DNA of 64,000 nucleotides from CAILHX01 sp046155285 (GTDB lineage: Bacteria > Pseudomonadota > Gammaproteobacteria > Burkholderiales > Methylophilaceae): contig JBJXEA010000027.1 of the NCBI GenBank assembly GCA_046155285.1, positions 117,038 through 181,037 of the forward strand. Direction: 5' to 3'. The notes under the pieces were generated by a model that worked only from the letters and a program-made list of their open reading frames with translations, searched no databases and was not told where the DNA came from. Below, piece after piece: positions 52,833 through 61,040 of the stretch (position 1 is its first letter; every line of letters starts with the position of its first letter). A program made the translations under genes and the position numbers.

Positions 52833-54077
52833 TTATCCATGATTGCCACCTTGTTTGAACGGTATCACCTTGCCGCCGTCGCGCATGGTTTCCAGTTCGT
52901 TTGCCCACCATTGGGCAAGCTCTTGGCGTTCTTTGATGTAGGTGGCTTGGTTGTAAGTGCCGCGTATGGCGTTGCTGTCTTTGTGTGCCAGTGCTGCCTC
53001 TATCACGTCATTGCGAAACTGTCCGTGTTCGTTGGCGATTGTGCTGAATAGATGGCGAAAACCATGCGGCACGATGCGATAGCTAGGCCAGATTGTGCGT
53101 AGCGCCTTGGATAGCGTCATGTCGCTCATGGGTTTGCTTGCGTCGGTCAGGCTGGGGAATAGCAGGGCGCTGTAGTTGGTGAGCGCGTGGAGTTCTTGTA
53201 ATGCTGCCACGGCTTGCCGTGATAGGGTTACTACGTGCGGCTCTGTCATGTGTTGACGTGTTTTCATGCGCTCAAGTGGAATAGTCCATAGCGCCTTGTC
53301 CAAGTCAAACTCCGACCATTCAGCCAAGCGCAGTTCACTGGGGCGGGTTGCTACCAGCATTTGCAGCCAGATTGCCAGCCGTGTTTCAGCGCGTCCGGGA
53401 TATTCCACTAGGTTACGCAGAAATTTCCCCGCATCTTCACGGCTCTTTAACCGAGGGTGGCTTTCGCCTCGGTGCTTTTTTAGTACGAGGTCTTTTTGCG
53501 GGATAGGGTTGTGTTCAATCATGCCCTCGCCCAGTGCGAAGTCGAAAACTTCCCTAATCCAAGCGCGGCACTTTTCCATCAATTCCAGCGCCCCGCGACT
53601 TTCCATCGCCTGCATGGCATTGCGCACCGTGAGGGCATCAATGTCTTGAATCGGGTAAATCCCAAAACGCGGGTACACATTGGCGTTAAAGGTTTGCTCA
53701 ATCTTGCGATAAGAAGAAGGGGCGAGGGTGCGCTGCTTGATAGCCAGCCATTGCTCGGACACGGCCTTGAAGGTCGCAGCAGCATTGGCGGCTTTTTTGG
53801 TGGCTTGCACTCGTTTGTTTTGAACTGGGTCTATGCCATCGGCAACCAACTTGCGTGAAGCTTGTGCGGCTTTCCGCGCATCCGCCAGCCCCATGTCGGG
53901 GAAAGTGCCTAGACGTACTAGTTTGTCTTTGCCGTGCAGGGTAGTGCGAAGCTGGAAGTATTTTGAACCGTTGGGATGTATTAGAACAAACAAACCGCCA
54001 CCATCTTTTAGCGTCCACGGCTTGCCACTGCTTTTAGCATTTTCAATCTCTTTGACTGACAATAATTCCAATGCCAT
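52833..54077 (-). CDS. int: Tyrosine integrase (P4-like/DUF4102)
   Basis: Site-specific recombinase, 414 residues. N-terminal arm-binding domain (WTLKDGGGLFVLIHPNGSKY, GTFPDMGLADARK), a core-binding middle, and catalytic residues in ATRPSELRLAEW (Arg), HGFRHLFST (His, Arg), LAHKDSNAIRG (His) and TYNQATY (Tyr). A GGAGG box precedes its ATG. It ends towards the island and its start faces tRNA-Leu, the usual arrangement for integration at the tRNA 3' end. Confidence 0.93.
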   Translation of the reverse strand: MALELLSVKEIENAKSSGKPWTLKDGGGLFVLIHPNGSKYFQLRTTLHGKDKLVRLGTFPDMGLADARKAAQASRKLVADGIDPVQNKRVQATKKAANAAATFKAVSEQWLAIKQRTLAPSSYRKIEQTFNANVYPRFGIYPIQDIDALTVRNAMQAMESRGALELMEKCRAWIREVFDFALGEGMIEHNPIPQKDLVLKKHRGESHPRLKSREDAGKFLRNLVEYPGRAETRLAIWLQMLVATRPSELRLAEWSEFDLDKALWTIPLERMKTRQHMTEPHVVTLSRQAVAALQELHALTNYSALLFPSLTDASKPMSDMTLSKALRTIWPSYRIVPHGFRHLFSTIANEHGQFRNDVIEAALAHKDSNAIRGTYNQATYIKERQELAQWWANELETMRDGGKVIPFKQGGNHG

Positions 54078-54091
54078 ACAACCTCCGAGAC

Positions 54092-54110
54092 GTATACAAA
54101 ATTTGTATAC
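54092..54110. promoter_or_regulatory. Palindromic operator before the integrase
   Basis: GTATACAAA and TTTGTATAC flank a single central base, 14 nt upstream of the int ATG and next to its ribosome site. Similar looser GTGTAC/ATATAC sequence follows. Likely an operator or integrase arm site. Confidence 0.6.
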
Positions 54111-54251
54111 AAGTGAATGTGTACGGATTTATATACGGATTTTATTGGTATGTCAAGACGCTTTGAGAGGTGCTATGAGGTGATAAATTCGTGTAAATAT
54201 CTGTATTTAATTGATATTTACCACGTAATGAGGCATTGTGATACTAATTAC

Positions 54252-54336
54252 TGGTGCCGACGGAGAGACTCGAACTCTCACGACTTTCGTCACTACCCCC
54301 TCAAGATAGCGTGTCTACCAATTCCACCACGACGGC
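54252..54336 (-). tRNA. leuU: tRNA-Leu (anticodon GAG)
   Basis: An 85-nt leucine tRNA with a long variable arm, encoded CCA, T-loop TTCGAGT and anticodon loop TTGAGGG between CTATC and GGTAG, giving GAG. The order secG then tRNA-Leu(GAG) is the same as in Escherichia coli (leuU). The acceptor stem pairs GCCGTCG with CGTCGGC and so has a T-T mismatch at the fifth pair. The integrase points at its 3' end. Confidence 0.93.
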
Positions 54337-54352
54337 TTTTGCTGCGGATTAC

Positions 54353-54691
54353 TTACTGAGGGATATCTTTGGTTTTTGACGGTGCGGCAGCTGGCTTATC
54401 AGTTTGCTTAGGCAACGGCATGGTTGTTTGCGGGATTTTAATCACGCTAGATGATTTGGATTTGTGCGCGGCCAGGTAAGCCAAACTCAGGCTAGTGACA
54501 AAAAATAAAGTCACCAAAACCGCTGTGCTGCGGCTTAAAAAGTTGGAAGCGCCAGTGACGCCAAACAGGCTACCGGAAGTGCCGCTACCAAAAGCGGCTC
54601 CCATATCGGCGCCTTTGCCGTGTTGCAACAATACCAATCCGATGACGCCCAGTGCTGCCAAGACATGTACTATTAAAATGATAAATTCCAT
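54353..54691 (-). CDS. secG: Preprotein translocase subunit SecG
   Basis: Small SecYEG partner that assists SecA cycling. 112 residues, two membrane helices: IILIVHVLAALGVIGLVLLQ and a second (VLVTLFFVTSLSLAYLA), with GKGADMGAAFGSGTSGSLFG between them, the SecG signature. A Pro/Lys-rich tail follows. It lies 16 nt behind the tRNA and after tpiA. Confidence 0.95.
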   Translation of the reverse strand: MEFIILIVHVLAALGVIGLVLLQHGKGADMGAAFGSGTSGSLFGVTGASNFLSRSTAVLVTLFFVTSLSLAYLAAHKSKSSSVIKIPQTTMPLPKQTDKPAAAPSKTKDIPQ

Positions 54692-54707
54692 CAGAGTTTT
54701 TCTCTAC

Positions 54708-55466
54708 TTAAAATGAGTGTGCGATACGACAGATGGGGACGAAGTCAGCGGCATCAAGAGATGCCCCACCTACCAAGCCCCCGTCAATATCCGGCATAGC
54801 CAGCAATTTTGCCGCATTTGCGGGTTTTACGCTACCCCCATGTAGGATTCTAATCTCTTTGGCGACGTCTTTATTTTTCTTGGCGACCAGTTTGCGCAGG
54901 TAGGCATGTATGCTCTGCGCCTGTTCTGGCCTTGCTCCGCGACCCACGCCAATCGCCCATACCGGCTCATAAGCCAATAAACCTTTGCCCAAATTTTCGG
55001 CGCCAACTTCGTCCAGCACCGCGCTCAATTGACGTTCAACAACCTCATGCGCCAGACCTGCGTCGTGTTCTTCGCGGGTTTCGCCCAAACATAGAATAGG
55101 TTTGATGCCCATACGCACCGCTGCGGCGAATTTCCCCGCCACCATGGGGTTGGTTTCGTGCAAGGCTCCGCGCCGTTCCGAGTGACCAATGATGACGTAC
55201 TGGCAACCGAAATCAGTCAGCATCTGCGGCGCAACCGAACCGGTGAACGCGCCGCCGGTGAATTGGCTCATATTCTGCCCTCCCCAGCCGATGTTGCTGC
55301 CTTTGAGCGCGGCTTGCGCCTGAAACAAATAAGGATGCGGCACACACACTGCGTAATCGGCATTTCTCAGGTCGCGCAAACCCGATAGCAAAGCCTCCAG
55401 CAACACCTCGTTAGAGGCATAATTGCCGTACATTTTCCAATTGCCAACAATGAGTTTGCGTCGCAT
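54708..55466 (-). CDS. tpiA: Triosephosphate isomerase
   Basis: Interconverts dihydroxyacetone phosphate and glyceraldehyde-3-phosphate. The 252 residues form a TIM barrel with the N-terminal NWKMYG, catalytic His in IGHSERR, catalytic Glu in AYEPVWAIGVG and the phosphate loop GGSVKPANA. Precedes secG by 16 nt, the conserved tpiA-secG pair. Confidence 0.97.
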   Translation of the reverse strand: MRRKLIVGNWKMYGNYASNEVLLEALLSGLRDLRNADYAVCVPHPYLFQAQAALKGSNIGWGGQNMSQFTGGAFTGSVAPQMLTDFGCQYVIIGHSERRGALHETNPMVAGKFAAAVRMGIKPILCLGETREEHDAGLAHEVVERQLSAVLDEVGAENLGKGLLAYEPVWAIGVGRGARPEQAQSIHAYLRKLVAKKNKDVAKEIRILHGGSVKPANAAKLLAMPDIDGGLVGGASLDAADFVPICRIAHSF

Positions 55467-55475
55467 GGTTGCTGT

Positions 55476-55871
55476 TTATTTACCCCAAGTACCTTTTTGG
55501 ATAAACTCAATCTTATACCCATCGGGGTCTTCGATGAAGGCGATGACGATGGTGCCGTGCATCATCGGCCCAGCCTCGCGCACCACTTTTCCGCCCGCCT
55601 TTTTGACTCCTTCACAGGCCTTGTAAGCATCGTCCACTTCGATGGCGATGTGACCAAAGCCTTTGCCGAGGTCGTAGCTAGGGGTATCCCAGTTGTGTGT
55701 GAGTTCCAGCACTGTGCTGTCTTGCTCGGTGCCATAGCCGACGAAGGCCAGCGTGAATTTGCCGTCGGGATAATCCTCTTGGCGCAATACTTTCATGCCT
55801 AGGACTTGGGTGTAAAACTGGGTAGATCGTTCGAGATTTCCGACTCGTAGCATGGTGTGCAGAATACGCAT
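55476..55871 (-). CDS. gloA: Lactoylglutathione lyase (glyoxalase I)
   Basis: Converts the methylglyoxal-glutathione hemithioacetal to S-lactoylglutathione. 131 residues: RILHTMLRVGNLERSTQFYT with the metal His at position 5, ELTHNWDT and IAIEVDDAYKAC, then DPDGYKIEFIQ. Ligands match the Ni-dependent bacterial type. Close to tpiA, the source of methylglyoxal, which suits its role. Confidence 0.95.
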   Translation of the reverse strand: MRILHTMLRVGNLERSTQFYTQVLGMKVLRQEDYPDGKFTLAFVGYGTEQDSTVLELTHNWDTPSYDLGKGFGHIAIEVDDAYKACEGVKKAGGKVVREAGPMMHGTIVIAFIEDPDGYKIEFIQKGTWGK

Positions 55872-55893
55872 AAAAGCTCCTTAGTTGTAATAT

Positions 55894-56151
55894 CTAAGCG
55901 GTTTTGGCCGCGGTTAAATGGTGGTATTTTTGCATCAGTTCGTCCTTACTTTCGCGCACCTCAGGATGCAGCACGATGCAATCTATCGGACACACTTCCA
56001 CACACTGTGGCGTGTCGTAGTGTCCCACGCATTCGGTGCATTTTTGCGGCGCGATTTCGTAGATTTCCTGGCCCTGATAAATCGCGTCGTTGGGGCATTC
56101 CGGCTCGCACACGTCGCAGTTGATGCATTCATCGGTAATCAAAAGAGACAT
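55894..56151 (-). CDS. YfhL-type 2[4Fe-4S] ferredoxin
   Basis: A small electron carrier of 85 residues. Cysteines are in CINCDVCEPECPNDAI and CTECVGHYDTPQCVEVCP, the second with the longer insert typical of the YfhL/Allochromatium-type ferredoxin. The ATG of MSLLITDE was chosen; 13 additional upstream residues are not family-like. The coaD stop is 4 nt away. Confidence 0.93.
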   Translation of the reverse strand: MSLLITDECINCDVCEPECPNDAIYQGQEIYEIAPQKCTECVGHYDTPQCVEVCPIDCIVLHPEVRESKDELMQKYHHLTAAKTA

Positions 56152-56155
56152 CGCC

Positions 56156-56641
56156 TTAGGCCTTAATTTTTTGCTGCAACTCTGCGGCAACTAGGGGCGA
56201 AACAAACTTGCTCACATCGCCGCCCAAGGCCGCCACTTCGCGCACCAAGCTGGCAGAGATAAACATATATTTGTCGGCAGGCGTTAAAAACAAGGTTTCC
56301 ATTTCCGGGAACATGCTGCGGTTCATGCCTGCCAGTTGGAATTCGTACTCGAAGTCGGAGGCCGCACGTAGGCCACGAATGACCACTCGGGCACCTTGTT
56401 CACGCACAAACTGCATCAGCAAGCCTTTGAACGAAATGACTTGGATGTTGGCACAATCTGCCAGCACGGCTTTGGCCATTGCCACGCGCTCTTCGGTGCT
56501 GAAAGACAGTTGTTTTTTGCCGGGATAATCCGCCACCGCCACGACGACTTGCGGAAACAACTTGGCCGCGCGCCGCGCGACATCCTCGTGGCCTAGGGTG
56601 ATAGGGTCGAAAGTGCCTGCGTAAATTGCTTTATGTTCCAT
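56156..56641 (-). CDS. coaD: Phosphopantetheine adenylyltransferase
   Basis: Penultimate step of coenzyme A synthesis. 161 residues with the nucleotidyltransferase motif TFDPITLGHEDV (HxGH equivalent T/H signature) and SASLVREVAALGGDV. Overlaps the rsmD 3' end by 11 bp, so expression is coupled, a common rsmD-coaD arrangement. Confidence 0.96.
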   Translation of the reverse strand: MEHKAIYAGTFDPITLGHEDVARRAAKLFPQVVVAVADYPGKKQLSFSTEERVAMAKAVLADCANIQVISFKGLLMQFVREQGARVVIRGLRAASDFEYEFQLAGMNRSMFPEMETLFLTPADKYMFISASLVREVAALGGDVSKFVSPLVAAELQQKIKA

Positions 56642-57209
56642 CCCCGTATTTTAACAGGTGATAATGCACCGCGCCCGCTTTGCCTTGTTTTGCAAGCTGC
56701 CATTCAAGAGTTTCAGTGAGTGGAGATTCAGCTTCTACATACACCACGCCATTGTCAGCCAGATGCATGGCAAGTTGTGGCAAGAGCTTTTCTAGCCATT
56801 GCTGATGAAACGGCGGGTCGAGAAATATCACGTCAAACTTCTGTTGATTGGCACTTAAAAAACTCAAGGCATCGCCGCGTTCAATCTGTATCTGCCCCGC
56901 ATTCAGCAGCTTGGCGTTATCCAACAAAGTGCGATGTACTTGCGCGTTGTTTTCCACCATCACCACGCTCGCCGCGCCGCGAGACGCTGCCTCAAACCCC
57001 AGCGCACCGCTGCCCGCGAACAAGTCTAGGCAATGTAGCCCATGCAACTCTTGCCCCAGCCAGTTGAACAAGGTTTCGCGCACACGGTCAGGCGTGGGGC
57101 GCAGGCCTTCGGCTTCAACAAAACGCAACACGCGACTGCGCCATGTTCCGCCGACTATGCGGAGCTTGCCGGTTAATTTGTTTGCTGATTTATTGGGGAA
57201 ATTTTGCAC
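56631..57209 (-). CDS. rsmD: 16S rRNA (guanine(966)-N2)-methyltransferase
   Basis: Methylates G966 of 16S rRNA. The 192 residues are a Rossmann methyltransferase with LDLFAGSGALGFEAASRGA (motif I) and the catalytic FLDPPF motif (motif IV). The start is GTG (no ATG nearby); an ATG-like alternative is absent. Overlaps coaD. Confidence 0.94.
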   Translation of the reverse strand: MQNFPNKSANKLTGKLRIVGGTWRSRVLRFVEAEGLRPTPDRVRETLFNWLGQELHGLHCLDLFAGSGALGFEAASRGAASVVMVENNAQVHRTLLDNAKLLNAGQIQIERGDALSFLSANQQKFDVIFLDPPFHQQWLEKLLPQLAMHLADNGVVYVEAESPLTETLEWQLAKQGKAGAVHYHLLKYGDGT

Positions 57210-57241
57210 GGTGTTAGTTTAATCCTAAACATTTACATCCT

Positions 57242-57346
57242 CGTCATTCCCGCGGAGGCGGGAATCCAGTTCAGTTAGACGAGGGCGACGTAACCCGCTT
57301 GAACTCCGTTGATGATTGACTGATTCCCGCCTCCGCGGGAATGACG
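57242..57346. repeat. Dispersed inverted hairpin repeat, copy 4 (loop GGAG)
   Basis: A 105-bp copy, loop GGAG at one end and CTCC at the other, between rsmD (start) and the M16 gene (end), both on the minus strand. It shares the internal CTCCGTTGA block with copy 3. Confidence 0.9.
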
Positions 57347-57365
57347 GTGATTGGATGGCTTTGCG

Positions 57366-58673
57366 TCAAAATTCTGTGTTGCCAACGATGACCGTCACCA
57401 TGTTGTCGGGCTTGATGCGGCGCTGAAATGCGTCTGTAATTTGCGCCACCGTCACCTTGTTGACATGCCCCACGTAGTCATCCAGCCAAGTCAGTGGCAA
57501 GCTGTAAAAACCAATCACCGAGAGATAATCCAGCACCTTGCCGTTGCTATCCAAGCGCAATGCAAAACCGCCAGTAAGGTTGTCTTTAGCTGCTTTCAAC
57601 TCTTTTTCTGTAGGACCACCCGCGACGAATTTTTTCAAGGTATCGCGCACCACTTTCAGCGCCTCCCCGGTCTGCTCACGCTTGGTTTGCAAGCCAATCT
57701 GGAAAGGGCCTGCTTCGCGCAGAGGTGCGAAATAGCTATACACGCTATACACCAAACCGCGCTTTTCGCGCACCTCTTCAGTCAAGCGCGATACAAAGCC
57801 GCCGCCGCCCAGAATATAGTTGCCGACATAAAGCGCGAAATAGTCGGGGTCTATGCGCTTGATGCCAGGGTAACCCAACAAAATGTGCGACTGCGCGGCG
57901 TGATGCGGAATGCGTTTTTCCACCGCCGTTTGTGGCAATGGCACGGCGGGTAAAACACTAGCGGCTTGGCCTTGCGGCAATTGCATGGTGAGTTGTTCAG
58001 TCAACTGCTCGGCTTGCTGCTTGGTTAAATCGCCGATAATCGCCACCACCGCGTTGTTGCGTGTGTAAAACTGCTGATAAAACGCGGTGAGGTCATCGCG
58101 GTTAATATTTGCCACCGATTCTGGGCTGATAGCGTCTTCCAAGGCATAAGGGTGATTGCCGTACAGCGCCGCCGTGAAGGCGCGGCTGGAGATGCTCTCC
58201 GGTAAGGTGGCATCCTCTTGCAAGCCAGAAATGGTGCGGGCTTTTTCGCGTTCCAAAATGTTGGCAGAGAAGTCTGGGTTTTGCAGCAGCGTTGCAAGCA
58301 ATTGCAGCGCGGCGGATTTTTCGCGTTCGCTGGATAAAGTGCGTAGCTTCAAACTCGCACGATCCACGTCAAAATCTCCACCCAGCACCGCGCCTAAATC
58401 AGCCAATTTGTTTGCAATCTCGTCGTCCGTCATGCCGCCCGCGCCCAACGTGAGCAAGCGTTGCGTCATCGCGGCAGTGCCGGCTTTTGCTTTGCTTTCC
58501 TGGCTGCTGCCAGCGGCAAAATTAACACTGACATCCACAATCGGTAAATCGTGGTTTTCAACGAAATATACCTGTGCGCCAGAGGCGCTCACCCAGTGCT
58601 GGATGGGTAATCCGGCGTGGGCGTTTAGGCTAAAAAGGGCTAAAACAGCCCAAAAATGTTTAATGGCGGCCAT
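57366..58673 (-). CDS. M16-family peptidase-like protein, non-catalytic subunit
   Basis: An exported pitrilysin-fold protein, 435 residues with a signal peptide (ending NAHA). The HxxEH zinc motif expected near residue 65 is replaced (AAMTQRLLTLGAGGM), so this is the inactive partner of the adjacent enzyme. VYSVYSYFAPLREAGPF and LGGGGFVSRLTEEVREKRGL are conserved. The start was placed at the ATG 14 nt inside the preceding gene; another ATG 24 nt upstream is the alternative. Confidence 0.9.
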   Translation of the reverse strand: MAAIKHFWAVLALFSLNAHAGLPIQHWVSASGAQVYFVENHDLPIVDVSVNFAAGSSQESKAKAGTAAMTQRLLTLGAGGMTDDEIANKLADLGAVLGGDFDVDRASLKLRTLSSEREKSAALQLLATLLQNPDFSANILEREKARTISGLQEDATLPESISSRAFTAALYGNHPYALEDAISPESVANINRDDLTAFYQQFYTRNNAVVAIIGDLTKQQAEQLTEQLTMQLPQGQAASVLPAVPLPQTAVEKRIPHHAAQSHILLGYPGIKRIDPDYFALYVGNYILGGGGFVSRLTEEVREKRGLVYSVYSYFAPLREAGPFQIGLQTKREQTGEALKVVRDTLKKFVAGGPTEKELKAAKDNLTGGFALRLDSNGKVLDYLSVIGFYSLPLTWLDDYVGHVNKVTVAQITDAFQRRIKPDNMVTVIVGNTEF

Positions 58674-60018
58674 GTGGGGCTTCTTTCTTAGGGGCATTTT
58701 CGTCTATCGGTTGTGGGTCGAGTATCGCTACGGTTAAATGCTCATCTACTAAGTATTTACGCGCCACGGCCTGCACTTGCTCTGGAGTCACTGCTTGCAG
58801 GCGTTTGGTGTAGTCGGCCAGATCGCGCCAAGAATGTCCGGTGCTTTCAAGCATGCCGATTTCCATCGCTTGGTTGAACATGGAGTCGCGCTTATATACA
58901 TCGGCTGCAATCACTTGCGCTTTCACACGCTGAAGCTCTTCTTCGGTCACGCCGTCGTTTTTCAGTAGCTCAATTTCGCTGCGAATGGCGAGTTCCAGAT
59001 CGGCCACACTCGTGCCTTCCGACGGTGTTGCATCAAATTCAAACTGGCTAGGGCCGCGGTTGATCATGTCATAACCTGCACTCACCTCCACCGCCAACTG
59101 GTCACGTCGCACCAGCTTGCGATTGAGGCGCGAGGCGGCATTACCATCTAGCACCCCAGTGAGAATCTCCAGTGCATACGGCTCCCAATCGGCGGCATTT
59201 CTCAAGCTGGGCGCGGTATAACCCATTAGCAAATAAGCGTTCTTAGCGGGGGCTTGCACCGTGATGCGACGTTCACCTTTTTGCTCTGGCTCAATCTGGA
59301 TTTTTCGCACAGGCAACTTGTGCGGCTTCAACACGCCGTAATACTTGTTCGCCAGTGCAAACACCTGCTCCGGCTTGACATCACCCACCACCACCAGCGT
59401 GGCGTTATTTGGCGCATACCAAGTTTGGTACCAGTTACGCGCATCTTGTCCGGTCATATTTTCGAGGTCATTCATCCAGCCAATGACGGGTCTGCCATAT
59501 GGGTGAGTTTGAAACGAGGTGCTCATATATTGTTCAGCCACTTGCGCCTGCGGCTTGTCGTCGGTGCGCCAGCGGCGCTCTTCCATAATCACTTTGATTT
59601 CTTTGGCAAACTCGGCATCAGTCAATTGCAAATTCGCCATGCGGTCAGCTTCCAGTTTCATAGAAAGTTCTAAACGAGATTTTTCCAACTGCTGAAAATA
59701 CACTGTGTAATCGCGGCTGGTAAATGCGTTCTCCTTGCCCCCCGCCGCCGCCACGATGCGCGAAAACTGCCCAGCAGGGACTTTTTTCGTTCCCTTAAAC
59801 ATCATGTGTTCAAGCACGTGTGCCACGCCGGTCGTGGCGTTGTATTCGTCCACGCTACCAGCGCGATACCACACTTGGGCGACCACCACGGGTGAGCGAT
59901 GGTCTTCCTGCACCACGACTTTCAAGCCATTGGCGAGGGTTTTTTCTTGGATATTGCTTTCGGCGGAAAAAGTATGAAATGAAAGTGGGAACAGCAATAG
60001 GGCAATAAAGCGGCGCAA
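58660..60018 (-). CDS. M16-family zinc peptidase (catalytic subunit)
   Basis: Periplasmic pitrilysin-like protease, 452 residues with a signal peptide (1-19). The inverted zinc motif HVLEH (67-71) in TGVAHVLEHMMFKGT is complete, and the distal ligand Glu is in the expected region (ENAFTSRDYTVY/LEADRM). It probably forms a heterodimer with the HxxEH-less partner that overlaps it. Diverges from ftsY. Confidence 0.93.
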   Translation of the reverse strand: MRRFIALLLFPLSFHTFSAESNIQEKTLANGLKVVVQEDHRSPVVVAQVWYRAGSVDEYNATTGVAHVLEHMMFKGTKKVPAGQFSRIVAAAGGKENAFTSRDYTVYFQQLEKSRLELSMKLEADRMANLQLTDAEFAKEIKVIMEERRWRTDDKPQAQVAEQYMSTSFQTHPYGRPVIGWMNDLENMTGQDARNWYQTWYAPNNATLVVVGDVKPEQVFALANKYYGVLKPHKLPVRKIQIEPEQKGERRITVQAPAKNAYLLMGYTAPSLRNAADWEPYALEILTGVLDGNAASRLNRKLVRRDQLAVEVSAGYDMINRGPSQFEFDATPSEGTSVADLELAIRSEIELLKNDGVTEEELQRVKAQVIAADVYKRDSMFNQAMEIGMLESTGHSWRDLADYTKRLQAVTPEQVQAVARKYLVDEHLTVAILDPQPIDENAPKKEAPHGRH

Positions 60019-60095
60019 GTTGTTTCTCCTTGTATTGTGGCTAGCATTCTGACATGACTTAGGCAGGTTTGGTTCGGTGCGGTTAAAATGGCGAG

Positions 60096-61040
60096 ATGTT
60101 CAATCTATTCAAAAAAACCGAAACGCCCGCTGAAGCAATCCCCCCAACCACATGGGCAGAGCGGCTCAAAGCCGGACTCGCCAAAACCGGTCGCCAAATG
60201 GGCGGCATTTTCAGCGGCGGCAAAATCAACGAGACGCTGTACGAAGAGTTAGAAGAAACCCTGCTCATGGCCGATTGCGGGGTGACTGCCACCAAAGCTT
60301 TGCTGGAGGATGTTCGCAAGCAAGTTAGTTTGACAGGTTTGAGCGATGCCAGCGAGCTGCGCGGCGCTTTGCAACAGGCCATGACTAGTTTGTTGCAGCC
60401 CTTGGCACAACCGCTCAACACCGCAACACACCAACCTTTCGTCATCATGCTAGTTGGTGTGAACGGTGCGGGCAAAACCACCACCATAGGCAAACTCGCC
60501 AAGCATTTTCAAGCAGAAGGCAAATCGGTGCTGATTGCGGCAGGAGACACGTTCCGCGCCGCTGCCAGAGAGCAACTGCAAGTGTGGGGTGAGCGCAACA
60601 ATGTGCATGTGGTGGCGCAAGGCAGCGCCGACCCCGCTGCGGTGATGTTCGATGCAGTGAATTCGGCCAAGGCCAAAAATATAGACATCGTGATTGCCGA
60701 TACCGCTGGAAGATTGCCCACGCAACTCAACCTGATGGAAGAGATTAAAAAAATTCAGCGCGTGCTGGGCAAGGCGCTGGATGGCGCTCCACACGAAGTT
60801 TTGTTGGTGCTGGATGCCAACACCGGCCAGAACGCTATAATGCAGGTTAAGGCGTTTGACGATGCGCTGAAAGTCACTGGTTTGGTGCTGACCAAGCTGG
60901 ACGGCACGGCCAAGGGTGGCGTGATTGCGGCGATTGCCAGAACCCGCGCCATTCCGGTACGTTTCATCGGCGTGGGCGAACAGATTGATGATTTGCAGCC
61001 ATTTGATGCACAAGAATTTAGCGAGGCTTTGTTCAATTGA
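60096..61040 (+). CDS. ftsY: Signal recognition particle receptor FtsY
   Basis: Targets ribosomes with nascent membrane proteins to SecYEG. The 314 residues have a short acidic-poor A-domain and the NG GTPase: GVNGAGKTTTIGKLA (G1), GDTFRAAAREQL, DTAGR (G3) and TKLDGTAKGG (G4). The ftsE start overlaps its stop (TTGA). Confidence 0.96.
   Translation: MFNLFKKTETPAEAIPPTTWAERLKAGLAKTGRQMGGIFSGGKINETLYEELEETLLMADCGVTATKALLEDVRKQVSLTGLSDASELRGALQQAMTSLLQPLAQPLNTATHQPFVIMLVGVNGAGKTTTIGKLAKHFQAEGKSVLIAAGDTFRAAAREQLQVWGERNNVHVVAQGSADPAAVMFDAVNSAKAKNIDIVIADTAGRLPTQLNLMEEIKKIQRVLGKALDGAPHEVLLVLDANTGQNAIMQVKAFDDALKVTGLVLTKLDGTAKGGVIAAIARTRAIPVRFIGVGEQIDDLQPFDAQEFSEALFN

Larger units (their letters stand above)
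49254..54251. mobile_element. Integrated mobilizable element remnant at tRNA-Leu (approximate borders)
   Basis: The stretch holds, from the tRNA leftward: tyrosine integrase, an unknown gene, AlpA, a truncated SSB-like gene, palindromic sites, a Mob-type relaxase with its terminator, a terminase-like remnant and an IS30 transposase. The right border is the 3' end of tRNA-Leu(GAG). The left border is uncertain; no duplicate of the tRNA 3' end was found in the visible DNA, and the IS30 and RAYT insertions may have removed it. Confidence 0.65.
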
